DNA of 64,000 nt from an uncultured Anaeroplasmataceae bacterium. Its GTDB lineage: Bacteria; Bacillota_I; Bacilli_A; Acholeplasmatales; Anaeroplasmataceae. The notes below the pieces were generated by a model. It was not told where the DNA came from. It ran no database searches and saw only the letters and a list, made by a program, of their open reading frames with translations. The DNA lies in the NCBI GenBank assembly GCA_934229535.1, contig CAKQDS010000008.1, positions 1-64,000 on the forward strand. Direction: 5' to 3'. The translations under genes were made by a program, and so were the position numbers. Below, one piece after another: positions 43,278 through 50,869 of this stretch (position 1 is its first letter; every line of letters begins with the position of its first letter).

Positions 43278-44356
43278 TAGATTTAAAAAGAATAAGATGT
43301 GATCTTCATCAAATTCCTGAAATTGGTATGCATGAATTTAAAACTAAGGAATACCTATTAAATATTTTAAAAAAATTTAAATGTAGGATATTTGAAATAG
43401 GTGAAACTGGGCTAATTGCATTTTTTGATTTTAACAAAGAAGATTCAATTTGCTTTAGGGCAGATATGGATGCACTTCCTGTTAATGAACAAAATGATGT
43501 TTGGTATAAATCTAAAAATTTGGGATATATGCATGCTTGTGGACATGATGGTCATATGAGTATGCTTCTGGGATTATGTGAATATCTAGATAGTTTAAAT
43601 GAGTATAAATATAATGTCAGTTGTCTTTTCCAACCATCAGAAGAAATATATGGTGGAGCTAGAAGCGTGGTTGATAGTAAGATTCTTGATAAGCTAAATA
43701 CTAAAGCAATGTTTGGTATGCATATTTGGCCTAATTTAGCTAAAGGAAAAATTTATAGTATGCCCAAAGGAATGCTTGCTAAAAGTGCTGAGGTTGATAT
43801 CGAAATAATCGGCAAAACGGTACATGCTGCTAATCGAGATGAAGGAATTGACTCTATCTTGATTGCTAGTAAATATCTAATTAATTTATACGATTTAGCT
43901 TCAAAAATAAAAGAACCGCATTTATTAAATTTCGGTAAAATCGAGGGCGGTACTATTCGTAATTCTGTTGCTGAAAAGACGAAATTATTTGCGACTATGC
44001 GCGCATTTGATGACCAAACCTTTGCTATCCTTCAAAATAACTTATTTAATGCTAGCAAAAACTATAATGCTGAATTTAATATAGAAATTCGCTCTGATTT
44101 TCCATTTGTGTATAATGATCCTGAATTAATTAAAAAAATGGACTTTATAAATATTTTAGAAAAACCATTTATGCAAGCTGAGGATTTTGGTCTATATACA
44201 TCAATTTATCCTTGTCTATTTTTACTTTTAGGTGCTGGTAATACATCTATGCTTCATCAATCAACATTTGATTTTGATATGAATATTTTAAATGATGGTT
44301 TGGCTGCATATAAAAAAATTCTTAAAATAATGGCTAAAGATCAAAAAATAGAATAA
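43274..44356 (+). CDS. N-acetyldiaminopimelate deacetylase
   Basis: 360-residue M20-family amidohydrolase. RADMDALPV, HACGHDGHMSM with metal ligands (about residues 95-105), FQPSEEIYGGA with the catalytic Glu, and GMHIWPNL are all intact. The location as last gene of an acetyl-route lysine operon identifies it as the DapL/YkuR-type deacetylase. Followed by a bidirectional terminator. Confidence 0.93.
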   Translation: MIDLKRIRCDLHQIPEIGMHEFKTKEYLLNILKKFKCRIFEIGETGLIAFFDFNKEDSICFRADMDALPVNEQNDVWYKSKNLGYMHACGHDGHMSMLLGLCEYLDSLNEYKYNVSCLFQPSEEIYGGARSVVDSKILDKLNTKAMFGMHIWPNLAKGKIYSMPKGMLAKSAEVDIEIIGKTVHAANRDEGIDSILIASKYLINLYDLASKIKEPHLLNFGKIEGGTIRNSVAEKTKLFATMRAFDDQTFAILQNNLFNASKNYNAEFNIEIRSDFPFVYNDPELIKKMDFINILEKPFMQAEDFGLYTSIYPCLFLLLGAGNTSMLHQSTFDFDMNILNDGLAAYKKILKIMAKDQKIE

Positions 44357-44422
44357 TTTAAGTAATCACTAGTTTATAAAATTTAATGAATAATGAAATT
44401 TATGATTTATTTACTGGTAAAT

Positions 44423-44453
44423 AAAAAAAGACATTTTTAATTGTCTTTTTTTT
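44423..44453. terminator. Bidirectional terminator between lysine operon and ATP-grasp gene
   Basis: AAAAAAAGACA and TGTCTTTTTTT form a symmetric stem. The ATP-grasp stop codon lies in the loop. Confidence 0.85.
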
Positions 44454-45630
44454 CTAATACAAATGATTTGAAGCTATTAATTTCTTCAAGTGTTGAAAAT
44501 TTGGCCATATAATATTCATTTCCAAGAGCATCAGCAAGGGCATTAGTCATTCTACCATGCATTGTGATATTGTTTTTATATTTTTCTAGTATCGTCTCAT
44601 AGCTGTTTTTATATTTTAAGCGATCACGCTTAGAAACATATACTGCATAGAACTTTTCCTTATTCAAGTCAACAAAGGTTTTATCAAAGCACATTACATC
44701 TGCCCAAATTTGATAGCAATTAACACTTTGACCAAAATTAATTAAATCAGGAGTATAGCCTCCAGGTGGACGCATATTAACCTCTAAAGCTACAATATCA
44801 TTAATTTTACCGAGACCTTTTTTCTCCTTTGTTAAGCGGAAGAATTCCAAATGGAAGAAGCGTTGACGAATATTAAATGCCTTTAATACTCTTTGACCAA
44901 TGTCCTTTATGTCGTTTGGAACAATTTTATTAACGTAATAGCTAACCTCAAGGTTTTCATTAACTATATCCATAATTGAAGGTGGAAAGATTTCATTATC
45001 ACAAAAAACGATATCGCCTTGAGAATTGCATACACCATCAAGAGAAACAATGTTACCCTCTATATATTCTTCAATAATGTATGGAACGTTAAAGCCGTTT
45101 TTATAGAATGTTTCTAGGTCTTTTGGTGAAGAGATACGGTAGGTTTTACTTGCGCCAACACCAACATCAGGTTTAACAACAACGGGGTAACCAACTTCAT
45201 CAATAAATTTTAAATCTGAGTTTATATCTGTACAAAACTTATATCTAGCCACTGGTACTTTTGCAAGCTTATAAAACTCCTTCATTTTTGACTTAGATGT
45301 AAAGCATGAAACATCATCAGGTTTTGCACCTTTGATATTAAAATCTAGTCGCAATTTTGCATCCTGACGTAGCCAATATTCATTATTAGATTCTAAATAA
45401 TCAATTCTCCCATATTTAAAGGCAAAAAAAGCAACAGCTTTATATACCTCATCATAGTTTTCTAAACTATTTACTTTGTAATATTCAGTTAAGGAATTTT
45501 TAACATTATTTGTTAGTTGTTCATATGGTGTATCACCAATTCCTAAAACATTTACATTATTAATCTTCAAACTATTGCAAAAATTATAATAATTTTCTGG
45601 AAATGCAGGAGAAATAAAAACAAAATTCAT
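44437..45630 (-). CDS. ATP-grasp family ligase
   Basis: 397-residue ATP-grasp protein of the carbamoyl-phosphate-synthase/PurK type. An N-terminal pre-ATP-grasp domain (FVFISPAFPENYYNF) is followed by YPVVVKPDVGVGASKT (ATP-binding glycine loop), YIIEEYIEGNIVSLDG and ALEVNMRPPGGYTPDL with the Mg-binding Glu and Asn. Such proteins join a carboxylate to an amine; the substrate cannot be read from sequence. It is monocistronic and convergent with the lysine operon. Confidence 0.85.
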   Translation of the reverse strand: MNFVFISPAFPENYYNFCNSLKINNVNVLGIGDTPYEQLTNNVKNSLTEYYKVNSLENYDEVYKAVAFFAFKYGRIDYLESNNEYWLRQDAKLRLDFNIKGAKPDDVSCFTSKSKMKEFYKLAKVPVARYKFCTDINSDLKFIDEVGYPVVVKPDVGVGASKTYRISSPKDLETFYKNGFNVPYIIEEYIEGNIVSLDGVCNSQGDIVFCDNEIFPPSIMDIVNENLEVSYYVNKIVPNDIKDIGQRVLKAFNIRQRFFHLEFFRLTKEKKGLGKINDIVALEVNMRPPGGYTPDLINFGQSVNCYQIWADVMCFDKTFVDLNKEKFYAVYVSKRDRLKYKNSYETILEKYKNNITMHGRMTNALADALGNEYYMAKFSTLEEINSFKSFVLEKKDN

Positions 45631-45742
45631 TATATTACATCCTTTCTTTTAATAATTTTATCACAAAATCAAAAAAACGACAAATAATTTGTGTTTATTT
45701 TAAATGTTTTGCAAAATATTTCCCATTTTATTGGATTTATGA

Positions 45743-45748
45743 TATAAT
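45743..45748 (+). promoter_or_regulatory. Extended -10 element upstream of tldD
   Basis: TATAAT with TG-A extension, about 33 nt before the tldD start; no convincing -35. Confidence 0.5.
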
Positions 45749-45780
45749 AATTTAGTATTATTTATGAGAGGTGACAATAA

Positions 45781-47169
45781 ATGAATAAGGTAATTGCTAA
45801 AAAGGTTCTTCTTGAATGTCTAAAAACAGGTGGAGACTTTGCAGAAATATTTTTTGAGGATAATCAAAAAAATACTATAAAGATGGTTAAGGACCATATA
45901 GATGATATTAATGTTATGCATGTTTATGGTGCAGGCATAAGAATTTTAAAGGAAAATGCTGAGGTTTATGGCTATACTAATGAGGTTGATGAGCAAGGCT
46001 TAATGAAGCTTGCGGAAAAGCTTAATAAAGCATATCAGGCTGAGCAAATAATTAAAGATTTTGAATTTAAAGAATTTAATAAGGAACAAACTACGATAAT
46101 AAATAGATGTTCTAAAGACATAGATAATTCTTTAAAAATTGGTTATTTAAAGACCTGTTGCAAGGCAATTATGAATTATAGTGATAAAATTGTTCAAGCA
46201 ATTTCTACTTTAACAGATGAAACACAGTTTGTAACAATTGCAAATAGTAATGGTGTATTTAAAAATGATGTTAGAAATCATCAAAGAGTTTTTGCTATTG
46301 CTATTGCAAGTGATGAAAATGGTATGCAACAGGCTAGTGATAGCTATGGTGGAAATTTTGATATTTCAAATTTTGATAATTTTGATTTTGAATCTTTTGC
46401 CTTAAATGTTGCAAAAAGAGCAGTATCTTCATTAACAGCCGATGAGATGGTTGGTGGAGTTTATGATGTCGTTATTCATAACGGCTTTGGTGGTGTAATT
46501 TTCCATGAGGCATGTGGCCATTCCTTGGAAGCAACGAGTGTTGCTAAAGGATTGTCAGTATTTAGTGGTAAACTTGGCGAAAAAATAGCTGCTGACTGTG
46601 TTACGGCAATAGATGATGGAACTATTCCTAACGAATGGGGTAGTGAAAATATTGATGATGAGGGCCATGAAACAAAGAAAAATGTTTTAATTGAAAACGG
46701 TATTTTAAAAAGCTATATGATTGATATGCGAAATGGTAGAAGAATGAAGATGGAAGCAACAGGCTCATCAAGAAGAGAAAGCTATCGCTATTCGCCAACA
46801 TCACGAATGACGAATACATATATAGCTAATGGTAATTCTACCTTAGAAGAAATTATAGCTAGTACAAAATATGGACTATTTGCTAAAACAATGGCTGGTG
46901 GTTCAGTTAATCCAGCAACTGGTGAATTTAACTTTGCTGTTGGCGAGGCTTATATGATAGAGGATGGAAAGCTAACTAAGCAAGTTAAGGGAGCAACATT
47001 GATTGGTAATGGTAAGGATACTTTATTAAATATTGATATGGTTGCTAATAATCAAACATTTGGTTATGGAATGTGTGGATCATCATCTGGAAGCATTCCT
47101 GCATGTGTTGGCGAGCCAACAATAAGAGTAAAAAATATGACTGTTGGTGGAAATGGAGGAAATAAATAA
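45781..47169 (+). CDS. tldD: Metalloprotease TldD
   Basis: 462 residues. Contains the HExxxH zinc motif HEACGHSLEA (about residue 242), GTIPNEWGSENIDDEGHETKKN and the C-terminal glycine-rich GMCGSSSGSIPACVGEPTIRVKNM. TldD forms a heterodimer with TldE that degrades unfolded peptides and, in some bacteria, matures RiPP peptides. Ribosome-binding site GAGGTGAC. Its stop overlaps the tldE start, so the two are made together. Confidence 0.94.
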   Translation: MNKVIAKKVLLECLKTGGDFAEIFFEDNQKNTIKMVKDHIDDINVMHVYGAGIRILKENAEVYGYTNEVDEQGLMKLAEKLNKAYQAEQIIKDFEFKEFNKEQTTIINRCSKDIDNSLKIGYLKTCCKAIMNYSDKIVQAISTLTDETQFVTIANSNGVFKNDVRNHQRVFAIAIASDENGMQQASDSYGGNFDISNFDNFDFESFALNVAKRAVSSLTADEMVGGVYDVVIHNGFGGVIFHEACGHSLEATSVAKGLSVFSGKLGEKIAADCVTAIDDGTIPNEWGSENIDDEGHETKKNVLIENGILKSYMIDMRNGRRMKMEATGSSRRESYRYSPTSRMTNTYIANGNSTLEEIIASTKYGLFAKTMAGGSVNPATGEFNFAVGEAYMIEDGKLTKQVKGATLIGNGKDTLLNIDMVANNQTFGYGMCGSSSGSIPACVGEPTIRVKNMTVGGNGGNK

Positions 47170-48494
47170 TGGATTTCCAAAAATTAAAAGAAGAAGCTTT
47201 AAAAAATGGAATTAAAGAGATTGAAGTGTATTCTGTTAAAGAAAATGGCATTGAAATAAGTACATATAATGATGAGGTTGATACAAATGTATTAAGTCAA
47301 ACTGATGTGTTAGCTATCAGAGGTGTTTATAATAAACAAATTGTTACGATTTATGAAGAAAATAATAATGATGAAATGATTCCTAAAATAATCAATAAAA
47401 TCATTGAAAATGCTTCTTTAATTGATAAAAATGAACCTTATTTTATTTATGGTGGCGACAAAAATTATGAAACAATTAGTGAAGCTAAAAATGATTTTGA
47501 TGACTATAATACTAAGGATAAAGCTGATTTATGCTTAAAGCTTAAGGATTTAATTTTTGCAAAAAGTGATACTGTAAAAAGTGTTTCAGCTTCATATTCC
47601 GAACACGATGTTGCTGTAAGTATTATTAATTCAAATGGGCTTAATGTTTCTAAGCATAATAAGTATGCATTTATTGCTGTAGAGGTAGTTTGTAGCTTAA
47701 ATGAGGAAATGAAGACAGGCTTTGATTATGTTTATTTGAAGAATATTAAAGATTTTCAAATGGATAAGCTTGCTGACAGTGCTTTTTTAGATGCTTATGA
47801 AAGCTTTAATGCGGAAAGTATTAAGTCTGGCAATTATAAGGTTGTTTTGGATAAGAGTGTTGTAAGTAGCCTTTTAAGTGCCTTTTCAAATATATTTTCA
47901 GCTGATGCGGTTATAAAAAATATGTCATTCTTAAAGGATAAGCTAGGGGAAAAAATATTTGGAGAAAATATAACCATAATTGATGATCCAATGTTTGAGC
48001 TTGCAACGTCTAAGGATACATTTGATGATGAGGGAGTAAAATCAACTGAAAAGACACTTGTTGAAAATGGTAAGCTAATTACTTATTTACATAATTTGAA
48101 GACTGCCTCAATAATGAAAACAAAATCAACTGGCAACGGATATAAGGCGTCTGCCTCTTCATCAGTTGGGGTTAGTCCTTCAAATCTTTATTTAAAGCCT
48201 GGTAAGGTTGAATTTGCCGAAATGCTTAAAGTAGTCGATAATGGTATTTATGTTAATTCAGTTCAAGGATTACATGCAGGGTTAAATCCAATTAGTGGTG
48301 ATTTTAATCTCCAAGCTAGTGGCTTTTTAATTGAAAATGGTAAAAAAACCAAGCCTATTACATTATTTATTTTATCTGGTAAATTACAGGATATGTTAAA
48401 TAATGTGGTTTATTTAGGAAATGATTTTGAAATTAAAGGAAGCGTTGGTGCTCCAAGCATTACTATTGAAAAAATGGCTATTTCCGGAAAATAA
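47169..48494 (+). CDS. tldE: TldE/PmbA family protein, TldD partner
   Basis: 441 residues of the PmbA/TldE family, paralogous to TldD but without the HExxxH motif, as expected. FDDEGVKSTEKTLVENGKLITYLHN, STGNGYK and PSNLYLKPG are typical, as is the C-terminal NDFEIKGSVGAPSITIEKMAISG. Non-catalytic half of the TldDE protease. No RiPP precursor gene is visible nearby. Confidence 0.93.
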   Translation: MDFQKLKEEALKNGIKEIEVYSVKENGIEISTYNDEVDTNVLSQTDVLAIRGVYNKQIVTIYEENNNDEMIPKIINKIIENASLIDKNEPYFIYGGDKNYETISEAKNDFDDYNTKDKADLCLKLKDLIFAKSDTVKSVSASYSEHDVAVSIINSNGLNVSKHNKYAFIAVEVVCSLNEEMKTGFDYVYLKNIKDFQMDKLADSAFLDAYESFNAESIKSGNYKVVLDKSVVSSLLSAFSNIFSADAVIKNMSFLKDKLGEKIFGENITIIDDPMFELATSKDTFDDEGVKSTEKTLVENGKLITYLHNLKTASIMKTKSTGNGYKASASSSVGVSPSNLYLKPGKVEFAEMLKVVDNGIYVNSVQGLHAGLNPISGDFNLQASGFLIENGKKTKPITLFILSGKLQDMLNNVVYLGNDFEIKGSVGAPSITIEKMAISGK

Positions 48495-48559
48495 TAATTA
48501 TATTGTAATTTTCACTTTAATGATGTATAATTTTATATATCGAAGCGAGGTAGATTTTT

Positions 48560-49279
48560 ATGAAGAATCCTTTAAAGAGTTATAAATTTTGGATTGAAGC
48601 AATATCAGCTGCAATACTTCTTGCTGTTGGTCTTGTTGGAATAATCAATAAGGAGTTTTTAGTTCCTCTTGTAGTTTTAATTACAGGAATTGCAATTTTG
48701 ATTTTTGCAGTAATAAGATTTATACCCCTAATGAAAACGTTAAAAACTAATAGAAGTAGAGTGTTATCATTCTTTGAATTAGCTGTGAATTTAATCGTTG
48801 GAGTTATTTTATTTTATGGTGCAATTTTGATTTTTAAAGATAGTGATGCGGAAAGTGGTTTTCCTTATTTTGCTAAAAAATATTATCGTTTCTTTTTAGG
48901 TGGAGTTTTATATTTAAGAGGACTATGCTATTTTATTTGTACTGTCTTATTTAAAGAGGAAACAGATCAAATTAAATTTTGGACACATATTGCCTTTATA
49001 ACACTTGGTGTTGTTGTATGCACTGTGGATAGTATTACACCACAAATTTTAGCATTTATAGTTGCAATATTTGCTCTTTTAGGCTCTGCAATGCTAATTG
49101 TTGATGCTGGATTTAATTATGGAAAATATCGTAAGGCAATAAAAACAAAACGAGAAAAAGAAAAGGCAAAAGATAATAAGGCCATAGCTCCTGGAGTTGA
49201 TAAGCCTAGTGAAGAGGATAAGAATATTAACATTCCTGTTGAGGAACCAAATAAGCAGGATGAAACTTATATAAATTAG
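48560..49279 (+). CDS. HdeD/DUF308-like membrane protein with charged tail
   Basis: 239 residues with about six membrane helices and a hydrophilic, Lys/Glu-rich C-terminal 50 residues. Helix pattern resembles HdeD/DUF308 proteins and the gene at 10483. Ribosome-binding site GCGAGGTAG; the stop codon lies within the following terminator. Function unknown. Confidence 0.6.
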   Translation: MKNPLKSYKFWIEAISAAILLAVGLVGIINKEFLVPLVVLITGIAILIFAVIRFIPLMKTLKTNRSRVLSFFELAVNLIVGVILFYGAILIFKDSDAESGFPYFAKKYYRFFLGGVLYLRGLCYFICTVLFKEETDQIKFWTHIAFITLGVVVCTVDSITPQILAFIVAIFALLGSAMLIVDAGFNYGKYRKAIKTKREKEKAKDNKAIAPGVDKPSEEDKNINIPVEEPNKQDETYIN

Positions 49280-49304
49280 TTGTAATTTGCAACTAATTTA
49301 TTTA
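49275..49304 (+). terminator. Terminator after the HdeD-like gene
   Basis: TTAGTTG (49276-49282) and CAACTAA (49290-49296) then TTTATTTA. Confidence 0.65.
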
Positions 49305-49320
49305 TGTAGGGAATAAATTC

Positions 49321-49454
49321 TTTACATAAAATAAAAATATGATATAATAATTTATGGACTTTAATTTATTTAGGAATTGGAGATTAAATATATAGGAGGA
49401 GCAGATTTCCTACATATTTTAAAAAAATATGGTCTCCGTCTGCGCGTTATTTTT
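49321..49454 (+). promoter_or_regulatory. Promoter and structured leader of tig
   Basis: TTTACA (49321-49326) and TATAAT (49343-49348) with a 16-nt spacer. Right after the predicted start a 13-codon ORF begins (ATG 49354, MDFNLFRNWRLNI, TAG 49393-49395). Its stop overlaps a perfect AGGAGGAG (49394-49401) that has no start codon behind it. That sequence lies in a hairpin AAATATATAGGA/TCCTACATATTT, 11 of 12 pairs. The tig ATG itself has no ribosome-binding site. Confidence 0.5.
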
Positions 49455-50738
49455 ATGGTTACTGAAAAGTTAGAAAAAAGTCGTATGAAGGCTACATTTG
49501 ATGTAACTGCTGATGAATTTAAAAAAGCAGTTGATGAAGCATTTGTAAAGGTAAATGCAAATGCTACAATAAAAGGTTTCCGTAAGGGACATGCACCACG
49601 TTCAGTATATGAAAAGACATATGGAACAGCTGCATTATATGAGGAAGCAATTAATATTGTCTTAAACAATAAAGTAAAAGAAATTTTTGATGATAAGGAA
49701 TTAGCTCAAAAGGTACTTGGAAATTATGTTCCTGAAGTTGGTGAAGATTTTGGACCAGATAAGGATTTCAAGGTTTCATTAACTTTTGATGTAACTCCTG
49801 AGTTTGATTTACCTGAATATAAAGGTATTGAAGTTAAAAAAGCTATTTTAGAAGCTTCTGATTCTGAAATTGATGATGCAATTAAAGCTGTTTTATCAGC
49901 TCATTCTACTAAGGTAGAAAAGGAAGAACAAACAATTGCAAATGGTGATTATGCAGTATTTGATTTTGAAGGAAGCGTTGATGGCAAGTTATTTGAAGGC
50001 GGTTCTGCTAAGGATTACGAGTTAAAAATTGGTTCTGGTCAATTTATTCCAGGCTTTGAGGACCAAATGGTCGGAATGAAGGCTGGCGAAACTAAAGATG
50101 TTAATGTTACTTTCCCAGAAAATTATGGTGCAAAGGATTTAGCTGGTAAAGCTGCAGTTTTCAAAGTAAGCGTTCATAAGGTTTTAGCTGATGTTTTACC
50201 TGAATTAACTGATGCCTTTGTTGAAAGCTTAAAGATTGATGGTGTAAAAACTATTGATGATTTAAAGAAAAATAAAAAGGATTCAATTGAAGCAAATAAG
50301 AAAACAACCGAGAAGGATCGTCAAGTTGACACAATTATCAATACTATTTTAGATAATACAGTTTGTGATATGCCTGAAACTCTTGTAAAAGAAAGAGTAG
50401 ACCAAATTCGTGCTCAATATGAAAACCAAGCAAAGATGTATAATATTCCATTTGAAACATTCCTTGGTTTAATGAATATTACAAAAGAAAAATTTGATGA
50501 AGAAACTGAAAAGCAAGGTGCTCGTCAAGCATTATTCTCATTAGTATTTGGTAAATTAGTTGAGGCTGAAAAGCTTACTCCAACTGAGGAAGAATTAAAG
50601 GATTTTGCCTCAAAGCAAGCTAAGGAAGGCGAAAAGCCAGAAGATTTAGTTGCTAAAAATGGCTACCAATATTTCAATCAAATTGCTTACGATAAGATGA
50701 TTCAATTCTTATTAGATAATGCAAAATATATTGATTAA
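49455..50738 (+). CDS. tig: Trigger factor
   Basis: Ribosome-bound folding chaperone with peptidyl-prolyl isomerase activity. From ATG 49455 it has 427 residues: ribosome-binding domain with GFRKGHAPRSVYEKTYG (about residues 38-55), FKBP domain (GDYAVFDFEGSVDGKLFEGG, FIPGFEDQMVGMKAGE), and a helical C-terminal arm domain. The domain starts at MVTEKLEKSRMKATFDV, so the longer reading from TTG 49377 is rejected. Followed by a terminator and lon, a pairing of protein-quality-control genes. Confidence 0.95.
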   Translation: MVTEKLEKSRMKATFDVTADEFKKAVDEAFVKVNANATIKGFRKGHAPRSVYEKTYGTAALYEEAINIVLNNKVKEIFDDKELAQKVLGNYVPEVGEDFGPDKDFKVSLTFDVTPEFDLPEYKGIEVKKAILEASDSEIDDAIKAVLSAHSTKVEKEEQTIANGDYAVFDFEGSVDGKLFEGGSAKDYELKIGSGQFIPGFEDQMVGMKAGETKDVNVTFPENYGAKDLAGKAAVFKVSVHKVLADVLPELTDAFVESLKIDGVKTIDDLKKNKKDSIEANKKTTEKDRQVDTIINTILDNTVCDMPETLVKERVDQIRAQYENQAKMYNIPFETFLGLMNITKEKFDEETEKQGARQALFSLVFGKLVEAEKLTPTEEELKDFASKQAKEGEKPEDLVAKNGYQYFNQIAYDKMIQFLLDNAKYID

Positions 50739-50748
50739 TTTTAAAATT

Positions 50749-50773
50749 AAGTCCTCTTTTGAGGACTTTTTTT
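50749..50773 (+). terminator. Terminator of tig
   Basis: AAGTCCTC (50749-50756) and GAGGACTT (50761-50768) around TTTT, then T run. Confidence 0.9.
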
Positions 50774-50797
50774 CAAATTTTTAAAAAACAAAAAAAT

Positions 50798-50845
50798 ATT
50801 TTTGGCAAACTACTTGCAAAAGTGCCAAAAATGGTGTATTATAAT
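50798..50845 (+). promoter_or_regulatory. lon promoter within a perfect inverted repeat (candidate operator)
   Basis: TTGCAA (50814-50819) and TATTAT (50837-50842, overlapping TATAAT 50840-50845) with 17 nt between. The -35 box is enclosed by perfect 10-bp arms ATTTTTGGCA (50798-50807) and TGCCAAAAAT (50823-50832). It matches neither CIRCE (HrcA) nor the direct CtsR heptads. Confidence 0.6.
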
Positions 50846-50869
50846 CGTAGTCGGAAAGAGGTGTTTATA

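Noticed and set aside
45781..48494. RiPP cluster associated with tldD-tldE
   Set aside because: No precursor-like small ORF, radical SAM maturase or exporter lies next to the pair; the general proteolytic role is simpler.
49377..49454. 26-residue N-terminal extension of trigger factor from TTG 49377
   Set aside because: Not part of the family N-terminus and overlaps the leader hairpin; the family start MVTEKLEK matches ATG 49455.
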